Shown in pieces: positions 42,259 to 50,060 of a stretch of DNA of 64,000 nucleotides. Position numbers and translations under genes: made by a program. Location: contig JAHBYP010000010.1 in the NCBI GenBank assembly GCA_019635875.1, forward strand, positions 62,001 to 126,000. The letters are read 5' to 3'. Under the pieces are notes generated by a model that was not told the origin of the DNA, made no database searches, and was given only the letters and a program-made list of their open reading frames with translations. Within the stretch, counting starts at the first letter, position 1. The number at the start of each line of letters is the position of its first letter. This DNA comes from Alphaproteobacteria bacterium (GTDB lineage: Bacteria > Pseudomonadota > Alphaproteobacteria > Reyranellales > Reyranellaceae).

Positions 42259-43477
42259 GGCGCAGGCGGCCGCGCCGGTCGACCCAGAGGCGGTAGTCGC
42301 CCAGCCGCGCCTGGTTCGGGCTGTTCCAGCCGGCCCCGAAGGCGATACCGCCCGTTGCGCCGCCGATCTCCAGGGCCTCGAAGCCGTTGACGTACTCGAT
42401 CGCGCCGCTGGCGCCGATGATGGTGGCGCGCGCCTTCCTCTCGCCGCCGATGCGCGCCAGGCCGGCCCCCTTGGCGCGCCCGCCGCCGCTGCCGGAACAG
42501 CCGATCATCACCAGCTGGCCCACGACATAAGCGCGCAGCAGGCGCTGCTGCTTGAACATGGAGTAGGCGGTGCAGCCGATCAGCGTGGCGAAACCCTGCA
42601 GCATCATGCCGGCGTTGCCGGCCTCGAAGCTCGCCGCCGCTTCGTGGTTGTTCTCGAAGCCGCAATTGGCGAGCAGGGTGCAGCCGTTCTCCGCCACCAG
42701 GCCGTACTTGCCATTGAGCAGGAAGTAGCAGCCGTGGAAGCCGACATCGTAGCAGCCATTGACCATGGCGACGCCGTACTGGTCGTTCTGTCCGAAGACG
42801 CAGCCGAAGGCGTGGATCGCCGAGAGGATGCCGGCGCGCATGCCGTGGCCGAACGTGACGCCGTTGCGCTTGTTGTCGCGGAAATAGCAGTTGATCAGCT
42901 GGCCCTCGAAGACGTTGCCGAGCATGCGGCATCCGTCGCCGCCGCAGCCCTGCACCGTCACGTCGCGCAGGCACAGATTGTAGAGGTAGTGCTCCTTGTG
43001 CTCGCACTCGAGCCGGATGCCGTCGCCCTCGCGGCCGCGGCCCAGGATGTCGAGACCCTCGATCAGCAGGAAGCGCACGGTAGCGTTGCTGATGAACTCC
43101 AGCACGTTGCCGCCGCCGGCAATCGTCGACAGGAGGCGCGCGCCGTGGCCGCTGATGCCGTGATTGCGGGTCAGGTGGCCGCGTTCGCCTTGCGGCGTGT
43201 GGATGCGCAGCGTGCGGCTGACGCGATACGTGCCGGGCGGAATGACCAGAAAGCCCGGTCCGCCGGGCGCGAAGCTGGCGTCGAGCGCCGCCTGCAGCGC
43301 GGCGGTATCGTCGGCCGTGCCGTCGCCGATCGCGCCGAACGACGCCGCCGACAGCATCTGGCGCGTCGGCGGCGCCTGGCGCTGCGCCGGCTGCTGGGCG
43401 AGCGCGGCCACCGGCAGCGCGGACAGCGCCAGCCCGGCGCCCGCCAGCCATCCGCGCCGTCCCGCCGTGTCGCCCAT
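42206..43477 (-). CDS. Right-handed beta-helix (pectate-lyase-like) exported protein
   Basis: 423 residues. Signal with a twin Arg (GRRGWLAGAGLALSALPVAA). SFGAIGDGTADDTAALQAAL is the pectate-lyase-superfamily entry motif, then many Gly/Asn-rich turns (VTVQGCGGDGCRMLGNVFEG, GCYDVGFHGCYFLLNGKYGL) that form parallel beta-helix rungs. Such proteins in exopolysaccharide operons may cut, trim or epimerise the polymer in the periplasm. Last of the twelve collinear reverse genes; its start touches the stop of the wzy-like gene (TGATG). Confidence 0.8.
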   Translation of the reverse strand: MGDTAGRRGWLAGAGLALSALPVAALAQQPAQRQAPPTRQMLSAASFGAIGDGTADDTAALQAALDASFAPGGPGFLVIPPGTYRVSRTLRIHTPQGERGHLTRNHGISGHGARLLSTIAGGGNVLEFISNATVRFLLIEGLDILGRGREGDGIRLECEHKEHYLYNLCLRDVTVQGCGGDGCRMLGNVFEGQLINCYFRDNKRNGVTFGHGMRAGILSAIHAFGCVFGQNDQYGVAMVNGCYDVGFHGCYFLLNGKYGLVAENGCTLLANCGFENNHEAAASFEAGNAGMMLQGFATLIGCTAYSMFKQQRLLRAYVVGQLVMIGCSGSGGGRAKGAGLARIGGERKARATIIGASGAIEYVNGFEALEIGGATGGIAFGAGWNSPNQARLGDYRLWVDRRGRLRLKKGAPSDDEDGTPVGG

Positions 43478-44829
43478 CACGCGGCCCGCCTGCGCGATCG
43501 GACGAGCGTGCCGGTCGAGTAGGTCGGCATCTCGACCGGCTGCCGCGGCTGGCCGCTCGGGCGTGTCACGAGGATCGAGGCGGCCGCGGCGGTGAAGAGC
43601 ACGGCCCAGGTCTTGGGCCCGACATAGGCGCCGGAGGCCTGGCCGAGGATCGTCCAGCAGGCCCAGCAGTACAGCACGCTGGGCACGCCCAGGATCCGGA
43701 GCCAGAGCGAGATGCCGACGATGATGACGCAGCCCCAGACCAGGCCGAGGTAGATCCAGTGCAGCCAGAAGTAGTTGGTCAGCACGTCGCCGATCTTCGG
43801 AATTCTCCAGGCCGACTGGAATCCGGGCGCGTTCATGTAGACGGTGACCACGTCGTGGGCGATGTACGGTTCGCCGGTCAGCCCGGCTCCCGCCCACGGA
43901 TGCTTGTCGAACATCTCGAAGGCCACCAGCATCGGCCCCGTGAAGCGATAGAAGAAGCTGGCGTCCCTGCCGCTTGCCAGCTCATTCAGGCGCTCGGCGA
44001 AGAATATGCTGCCGACCCAGACCGCGACGCCCAGCACGACCGCCGACAGCGCGATCGCGCCGATCAGGCGCGTCGCCGCCGAGCCGCGCCGCGCACCGTC
44101 GGCCGTTCCCGCCAGGAAGATGAAGTAGGGGATCGCCAGCAGCAGCATCAGCACCAGGGTGGGGCCCGGCATCGTGAGCAGCGCGGCACCGATCAGCCCG
44201 GCGTAGATCAGCAGCTTGTAGCGCCACGGGCTGGTCACCAGCCAGAGCGAGGCGAAGAGCGTGAAGCCGAACGTCACGGCCGACGGCTCGGAGGTGAACA
44301 GCTTGGGCCTGACCTTGCCGTAAAGGATCTCGTCGCGCAGATCGGCGTCGTAGACGTGGGCCGCGTCGAAGATCCTCTCGCGCACCGCGTTGCTGACCGG
44401 CCGCAGCCCGCCATGGGTCTCGAGCAGGCAGCCGACGATGATGAAGAGGCAGAAGCCCAGCAGGATCATGGCGATCTGCCCTCGCTCGCCCCGCGCCATC
44501 GTCAGGAAGAGGGCGTAGCCGATCACCAGCGAGTAGACGAGCTGCAGCAGCCCGGTGGAGCGCTTGCCGAGAAAGCCGAAATCCGTCGCCGTGAAGATCG
44601 AGCCGAGATAGAGGGCGACCACGAGGAAGAGCCCGACGAGGTGCGTCGGGCCGATCTCGTCGCGCCGGCGCCAGAGCATGGCCATGCCGGCGAAGCCCGA
44701 GGGCGCGCAGGTCAGCGGGATCTTCGAGGTGATCGGCAGCGACACGCCGAGATACAGCCCGGCGAGAAAGATCACGATCAGGGTCGTGTCGATCCAGTCG
44801 AGCGATCGGACGGCGCCGGTCGCGGCCAT
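43477..44829 (-). CDS. Wzy-like polysaccharide polymerase / O-antigen ligase-family membrane protein
   Basis: 450 residues with about 11-12 hydrophobic helices (for example TTLIVIFLAGLYLGVSLPIT, SLVIGYALFLTMARG, LLIYAGLIGAALLTMPG). A large loop between about 290 and 345 (FFAERLNELASGRDASFFYR and DKHPWAGAGLTGEPY) resembles the periplasmic loop of the WzyC/O-antigen ligase domain, where HPWAGAGL is a common pattern. In this operon polymerase is the expected role. Sequence conservation in this class is low, so the function rests on topology and context. Confidence 0.75.
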   Translation of the reverse strand: MAATGAVRSLDWIDTTLIVIFLAGLYLGVSLPITSKIPLTCAPSGFAGMAMLWRRRDEIGPTHLVGLFLVVALYLGSIFTATDFGFLGKRSTGLLQLVYSLVIGYALFLTMARGERGQIAMILLGFCLFIIVGCLLETHGGLRPVSNAVRERIFDAAHVYDADLRDEILYGKVRPKLFTSEPSAVTFGFTLFASLWLVTSPWRYKLLIYAGLIGAALLTMPGPTLVLMLLLAIPYFIFLAGTADGARRGSAATRLIGAIALSAVVLGVAVWVGSIFFAERLNELASGRDASFFYRFTGPMLVAFEMFDKHPWAGAGLTGEPYIAHDVVTVYMNAPGFQSAWRIPKIGDVLTNYFWLHWIYLGLVWGCVIIVGISLWLRILGVPSVLYCWACWTILGQASGAYVGPKTWAVLFTAAAASILVTRPSGQPRQPVEMPTYSTGTLVRSRRRAA

Positions 44830-44832
44830 GGC

Positions 44833-46044
44833 TCAGCCGATCGCCGCCAGGATCTGGCGGCCGCGCGTCGACCAGTCGAAGCGGTCGCGACAGGCTTCGT
44901 AGGCGCGCTCCTGCAACCGGTTGAGCAGGTCGAAGTCGTCGATCATCTCGAGCACGCCGCGGGCCAGCGCGCCGTGGTCCGGGAACACCATCGCGCTCTC
45001 GCCATGCCGCAGGGGAATGCCGGCGAAGGCTCCGGCCAGGCCGAAGATGGGGATGCGGTTGAAGACGTACTCGAGCAGCTTGAGCTTGAAGCCGCCGCCG
45101 TTGCGCTCGGGCACGATGGCCACGCGTGCGTCGTTCAGGTAGCCGGTTACGTCATCGACCGTGCCGGTGAAGGTGCTGGCCTTCGCCGTCCGCCTCAGTC
45201 CCTCGAGAAACGATTCCTCGGCGCTTCCCACCGCCTGAAGCTCGATGCCGGCGGTGGCGAACAGCGGATCGGCGACGCGGACGAACTCCTCGAGGTTCAT
45301 GCGCTTCGCGACCCAGTCGAAGCTGCCGACGATCACGGCCCGGCGCGGCAGTCGGTCGGTTACCCGCCGGGAGGCGACGCGCCGGCCGTGGTAGCCCGGT
45401 GTCAGCACCTCCATCGGCTTGTCCTCGGAGCGCCGGCGATAGAGCGCCAGATCCTCCGGCGTGATCGCCGTCACGACGTCGACGGCGTCGACGAGGTGGC
45501 GCTCGAGCCGCGACACCTTGTAGGCGTCGAGCCTGCTCGCCTGCCGCTTGAGGAAATGCCCCTGGCCGTCGGCGATCCGGCTGCGCAGGCTCTCCTCGTG
45601 ATTGTGCGAGATGTAGAGCAGCGTCGGCCGGTCGGCGCGGTCGGCGTAGCGTTGCAGGACGCGCGGCAGCGCCCAGGCGCAGGAGATGCTGTCGAAGACG
45701 ATGCCGTCCCAGCCGTCGCGCGCCAGCAGGCTGTCGAGGGTGGCGCGCGCGCTGGCGTTGGAGCAGCGGTGCGCCATGTGCGGCAGGCGCGACAGCAGGC
45801 TCGCCCAGCGCGGCAGCGGTGGGTTGTCCGCCAACCACCAGACGACGTGCGGTTCGCGCCATCCGTTGCTGCGCCGCGATTCCGGCCGCGCCAGGCCGAG
45901 CACCTCGACCTCGGCGCCGGCCTCTATGACGGCATCGATCAGGCCGCCGGAATAGACGTACTGCCCGTTGTGGCGCGGCTCCGGATCGGACAGCGTCAGC
46001 CACAGGCACCGCGGCGCGCGCCCGTTGTGCCGGTCAGAACGCAT
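44833..46044 (-). CDS. GT4-family glycosyltransferase
   Basis: 403 residues. Starts CLWLTLSDPEPRHNGQYVYS and ends with the donor domain: AVIVGSFDWVAKRMNLEEFV, VPERNGGGFKLKLLEYVFNR (lysine and glutamate of the site) and FPDHGALARGVLEMIDD. The phrase GGGFKLKLLEYVFNRIPI is typical of glycosyltransferases of capsule loci. Overlaps the WcaJ stop by 11 bases and leaves three bases before the polymerase gene, so it is translated with both. Confidence 0.84.
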   Translation of the reverse strand: MRSDRHNGRAPRCLWLTLSDPEPRHNGQYVYSGGLIDAVIEAGAEVEVLGLARPESRRSNGWREPHVVWWLADNPPLPRWASLLSRLPHMAHRCSNASARATLDSLLARDGWDGIVFDSISCAWALPRVLQRYADRADRPTLLYISHNHEESLRSRIADGQGHFLKRQASRLDAYKVSRLERHLVDAVDVVTAITPEDLALYRRRSEDKPMEVLTPGYHGRRVASRRVTDRLPRRAVIVGSFDWVAKRMNLEEFVRVADPLFATAGIELQAVGSAEESFLEGLRRTAKASTFTGTVDDVTGYLNDARVAIVPERNGGGFKLKLLEYVFNRIPIFGLAGAFAGIPLRHGESAMVFPDHGALARGVLEMIDDFDLLNRLQERAYEACRDRFDWSTRGRQILAAIG

Positions 46045-47521
46045 GGTGCCCCGTGAACCCGCCCAGCGCGGTGCGGGCGATGATCTTGAGGTCGAGCCGT
46101 ATCGACCAGTTGTCGATGTAGTGCAGGTCGTGCTCCACGCGCTTGCGGATCTGCTCGACCGTGTCGGTCTCGCCGCGCCAGCCGTTCACCTGGGCCCAGC
46201 CGGTGATGCCCGGCTTCACGCGATGGCGCGCGTCGTAGTAGCGAATGGCGTCGGTGTAGAGCAGCGTGCCCGCCTTGGCTCGCGGCGCATGCGGACGCGG
46301 CCCGACGATCGACATGTCGCCGCGGAGCACGTTGATGAACTGCGGCAGCTCGTCGATGCTGGTGCGGCGCAGGAAGGCACCGATGCGCGTGATGCGCGGA
46401 TCGTTGCGACGGGTGAGCTGCTCGGCGTCATCGTCCCGCGCGGCGTGATGCATGGTGCGGAACTTCCAGATCTCGATCAGCCGGTTGTTGAAGCCGTAGC
46501 GCTTCTGGCGGAAGAACACCGGGCCGGGGCTGTCGAGCTTGATCAGCGCCGCGACGGCCAGCATCAGCGGCGAGATCAGGACAAGAATGACGGCCGCCAG
46601 AACGCGGTCCTCGATCTCCTTGGCGATCCACTGCCAGTCGCGCAGCGGCCGATCGATGACGTTGAGGAAGGTCAGCCCGCCGAGGTGGCTGACCTCGACC
46701 TGGCCGAGGCCCAGCCCGAAGGCGTCGGGGCACAGCCGCACGTCGACCGGCAGCAGGGCAAGCTTGTTCATCGTGTCGGTCAGCGCGCGGTCGACCGCCA
46801 GCGGCATGGCGACGATCACCGTGCCGATGCCCAGTTGCCGCGCCTCCCTCACCAGGTCCTCGACGGTGCCGCGGATCGGATGGCCCATGCAGCGCCGCGG
46901 CAGCGACGCGGCGTCGTCGTCGTAAACGCCGACGATGCGCATCGCCGGGCCACCGGAGGCATTGAGCCGGCGCAGCAGCCGCTGGGCGATCGGTCCGGCG
47001 CCTACGATGGCGACCAGCTCGCCCAGTCGTCCCTCGCGCCGCCATTTGCGCACCAGGTGAAACAGCACCAGCCGGATCGGCAGCAGCAGGCTCAAGCCTC
47101 CGGTGAACCACAGGGTCAGCCAGCTCCCGCCCGCCAATCCGATCGGCGTGGCGAAGTAGGCCACGACACCAAGCGTGCCGAGCGCCAGCAGCCAGGCCGC
47201 AAGGACGCGTGACACGCCGTCCTCAAGACGCGCGAAGCGGTCGAAGCCATAGGCGCCGAGCAGGTGCAGGAAATTGATCGCGAGCAGGGTGCCGAGCGGG
47301 ACGGCCAGCGCCAGCATGCGCCAGTCGAGCCCGCCTGACGCCCAGTGCGTGGCCACGGCGCCGGCGGCGAACACCGAGATGCCGTCGAGGACGCCGACGA
47401 TGCGTCGCACGATCGCCTCCGACACGGCTCTGCTGCCGGTGAAGGTTTCCTCGAGCTGCTCCGTCGCGTGATCGTCGAACTGCTCGGCGATCCGCGCGCG
47501 ACGCGCGACGCTGTTCTGCAT
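46034..47521 (-). CDS. wcaJ: Undecaprenyl-phosphate sugar-1-phosphate transferase (WcaJ type)
   Basis: 495 residues. Four to five N-terminal helices, a Rossmann-like middle (LGELVAIVGAGPIAQRLLRR), a re-entrant helix AAVILVLISPLMLAVAALIK, and the catalytic tail LDSPGPVFFRQKRYGFNNRL, TSIDELPQFINVLRGDMSIV and GPRPH, then KPGITGWAQVNGWRGETDT. The Asp-Glu pair is in SIDELPQ. Begins the repeat by loading glucose-1-phosphate (usual WcaJ donor) onto undecaprenyl phosphate. The long N-terminal part is the WcaJ, not WbaP, arrangement. 99 bases after the previous gene. Confidence 0.93.
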   Translation of the reverse strand: MQNSVARRARIAEQFDDHATEQLEETFTGSRAVSEAIVRRIVGVLDGISVFAAGAVATHWASGGLDWRMLALAVPLGTLLAINFLHLLGAYGFDRFARLEDGVSRVLAAWLLALGTLGVVAYFATPIGLAGGSWLTLWFTGGLSLLLPIRLVLFHLVRKWRREGRLGELVAIVGAGPIAQRLLRRLNASGGPAMRIVGVYDDDAASLPRRCMGHPIRGTVEDLVREARQLGIGTVIVAMPLAVDRALTDTMNKLALLPVDVRLCPDAFGLGLGQVEVSHLGGLTFLNVIDRPLRDWQWIAKEIEDRVLAAVILVLISPLMLAVAALIKLDSPGPVFFRQKRYGFNNRLIEIWKFRTMHHAARDDDAEQLTRRNDPRITRIGAFLRRTSIDELPQFINVLRGDMSIVGPRPHAPRAKAGTLLYTDAIRYYDARHRVKPGITGWAQVNGWRGETDTVEQIRKRVEHDLHYIDNWSIRLDLKIIARTALGGFTGHHAF

Positions 47522-47620
47522 GGTGCTGTGCTCCTCGTCTGCGGTCCGGGGTTTGCGGTCCCGGGGTAAGAACGCCGCGACGCGGGAGATTCTCCATATC
47601 GATCCGGCGGGGTCTTGTGA

Positions 47621-48850
47621 TCAATGTGAGGCGAGTCGAGCGCCGCTCATCACCATCGCCGCGAAGTGCTCGGGCGTATGCGAGGCGACGAAACGCCGGG
47701 CGCCCGCGACATCGAACAGCTCCCGCCCGCCGCTCTCGACGATGTGCTCGATGGCGAAAGCAAGGCAGGCGGGATCGGTGGAGTCGGTGACGAGACCAAG
47801 GCCATGGTCGCGGGTCAGCCGGCCGATCAGCCCGAAATCCTGGGTCAGGACGGGACGGCCGGCGCGCGCCGCCCACAGCAGCACGCCGCTGGAGCCGACG
47901 AAGCGCTGGTAGGGCGCGAGCACGACGCCACTCCTCTGGATCAGGGAATCGATCTCGGCGCTGTCGAGACGACGGTCGGCGATCTGCAGCCAGAGCGAGG
48001 GTTGCGCGTGGGCCAGTGCCTGGCGGCGCGCCTCGAGCTCCTGGCCAATCGGCGGATCGACCCGGCCGGCGAGCATGACGGCCACGCGCGCGGCGGTCTG
48101 CGGCCGGAGGCGTCCCAACGCCTCGAGCAGCTCGAGTGGCCCCTTGCGCCGCGCGAGATAGCCGAACAGCAGAAGGCCGATGCGCCCGGCTGGTGCATAT
48201 CCGGCAAACTGCTCGGTGCCGGCAGGCTGGCTCGCGGCGTGCGCCGGGTCGGGCAGCGCCCGCACTTTCTCGCCACCGGCATAGTGCGACATGGCGTAGC
48301 CCGGGAAGTACGGATCGAGCGACAGGACCGAGTCCACCGCCGGGTTGCGCAGCATCAGGCGGTAGAGCAGCGCCTTGCGCAGGTCGCGCAAGCGTTCGGC
48401 CCGTGTGGGTTCGTAGGCGCCGAGGACCCCGTAGTGCACCGAGGGGCGGAAGAGGATGCCCGACAGCCGGGCACCACTGGCGCCCAGGCCGAAGGCCAGC
48501 GGCAGCGACAGATGATCGATCGACAGGAAGAAGCCGCTTCGCGCGCCGCTGCGCCGCAGATGCCGGCGCATCACCCACCAGCGCGCGAAGCCGGAAGCCA
48601 CCAGCCGCCGATGCGTGCACATGCGGTGCTCGGCGGGCGACAGCGGCGAGAGCGCGATGCGGCGGTGGGCGCCATTCACCAGGGCGGGGCGCAGGGCGTC
48701 GCAGAGCGACGCGGGCGCGACGATCTCGAGCCGGTGCAATTCTCCGGCCGCCACGAAGTCGATCAGATGGCGCAGCCACTCCTGGGAATGCCCCTCGCTG
48801 TCGGGCTCCAGGACGAGAATTTTCTCCTCATGTGCCGGCGGAGAGGGCAT
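47621..48850 (-). CDS. Glycosyltransferase, GT4-like
   Basis: 409 residues. N-terminus KILVLEPDSEGHSQEWLRHL. Donor domain: RIGLLLFGYLARRKGPLELL, then RVAVMLAGRVDPPIGQELEA, VVLAPYQRFVGSSGVLLWAA and RPVLTQDFGLIGRLTRDHGL. The usual E-x7-E is replaced by a GSSGVLLWAARAG arrangement, so the family match is moderate. Overlaps the preceding gene by 23 bases. Probably adds a sugar of the repeat. Confidence 0.75.
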   Translation of the reverse strand: MPSPPAHEEKILVLEPDSEGHSQEWLRHLIDFVAAGELHRLEIVAPASLCDALRPALVNGAHRRIALSPLSPAEHRMCTHRRLVASGFARWWVMRRHLRRSGARSGFFLSIDHLSLPLAFGLGASGARLSGILFRPSVHYGVLGAYEPTRAERLRDLRKALLYRLMLRNPAVDSVLSLDPYFPGYAMSHYAGGEKVRALPDPAHAASQPAGTEQFAGYAPAGRIGLLLFGYLARRKGPLELLEALGRLRPQTAARVAVMLAGRVDPPIGQELEARRQALAHAQPSLWLQIADRRLDSAEIDSLIQRSGVVLAPYQRFVGSSGVLLWAARAGRPVLTQDFGLIGRLTRDHGLGLVTDSTDPACLAFAIEHIVESGGRELFDVAGARRFVASHTPEHFAAMVMSGARLASH

Positions 48851-50060
48851 CGAGGCGGCTCACGAAATCGCCCAGTACCTTGGGCTTGGCGCAATGGCGC
48901 TCGACAAAGCGTCGACCGCGTCGGCCGAGCTCGTCGCGCAAGCCGGGGTCGTCCGCCAGGCGCAGCACGGCTGCGGCGAAGGCCTCGGGATCGTTGGGCG
49001 GCACGCAAAGAAATGCCCCGGTGGCTTCCCGCAGGCGCCACAGCACCGTTCCGGGCAGCGCCGTGGCGACGAAGGGCCGCCCCACCGCCATGATGTTGAA
49101 CGCCTTCGAAGGCACCGCGAACGCCGCGGCGTCGGGGTTCTGCGGCACCAGATGCACGTCTCCGGTGGCCAGCGCCGGGCCGAGGGACTCGTCCGGCTGC
49201 AGCTCGGAGAGCCGGATGTTGTGCAGGCCCAGCCTTTCGACCTCACCGGCCAGCGCACCGATCTGGCTGCCGCTGCCACGCAGCACGACCTCGATGTCGG
49301 GTCGGCGAATCATCAGCAGCTCGGCAAGGGCGATGACCTGGCCCAGGCCCTGCTTGCGGCCGAAATTGCCGCTGTAGAGAATCCTGACCGGCCCGGGGGC
49401 CGGCGGCCCGGCTGGTCGCACGCGATCGGTGTCGACCCACAGGGGCACGACCTCGATCGGCGCAGTGACGCCGATGCGGCGCAGGTGATCGCCCATCTCC
49501 TGCGACAGCACCACGACCAGGTCGACGCGGTTGAGCACCAGACGCTCGCAGGCACGCATCAGGCCGGCGAGTCCGCCGCCCTTGACCATGCCGAGGCCGG
49601 CGGCCAGCCCGGACTGGATGTCGTGCACGATGGCGACGCAGACGCCGCCTCGGCTTCGCGCGGCGACGCCCAGCGCCACGCCGAGCACCGAGGGGCAGAG
49701 CGCCAGCACCACGCGATGGCGATCGAAGCGGCCGATGGCCAGCGAGCCCAGGCCGCGCAGCAGGAACCCGACCTCGTTGGCGATGCGCGCGGCAGCCGAC
49801 GGGCGACGCGGTGTGCCGCTCGGCACGCGCTCGACCCGTACGCCATTGAACTCCTCGCGCAGGCGAACGCCATCGCGATAGTCGGGAAACACCTCGGCCA
49901 TCGGATAGTGCGGCAACCCGGTGACGACGGTGACGTCGCGACCGGTGCCGGCGAGGAACTCGGCCATGTCCGCAGTGAACGGCGCCGAACCGATCAGCTC
50001 GGGTCGATAGTAGCGCGTGACGAACAGGACCGGCGACGGCGAGACCATGCTGGTCGTCAC
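48828..50060 (-). CDS. WcaI-like glycosyltransferase
   Basis: 410 residues. The phrase VLFVTRYYRPELIGSAPFTA and TGLPHYPMAEVFPDYRDGVR at the N-terminus are typical of WcaI, the putative fucosyl- or colanic-acid transferase; the donor domain has VRILYSGNFGRKQGLGQVIA and VPSKAFNIMAVGRPFVATAL. GTG at 50060 overlaps the Wzc stop as GTGA with GAGG ahead of it and is preferred over an ATG four codons later that lacks a ribosome site. Gmd/Fcl in the cluster suit a fucose donor, but this is inference. Confidence 0.85.
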   Translation of the reverse strand: MTTSMVSPSPVLFVTRYYRPELIGSAPFTADMAEFLAGTGRDVTVVTGLPHYPMAEVFPDYRDGVRLREEFNGVRVERVPSGTPRRPSAAARIANEVGFLLRGLGSLAIGRFDRHRVVLALCPSVLGVALGVAARSRGGVCVAIVHDIQSGLAAGLGMVKGGGLAGLMRACERLVLNRVDLVVVLSQEMGDHLRRIGVTAPIEVVPLWVDTDRVRPAGPPAPGPVRILYSGNFGRKQGLGQVIALAELLMIRRPDIEVVLRGSGSQIGALAGEVERLGLHNIRLSELQPDESLGPALATGDVHLVPQNPDAAAFAVPSKAFNIMAVGRPFVATALPGTVLWRLREATGAFLCVPPNDPEAFAAAVLRLADDPGLRDELGRRGRRFVERHCAKPKVLGDFVSRLDALSAGT

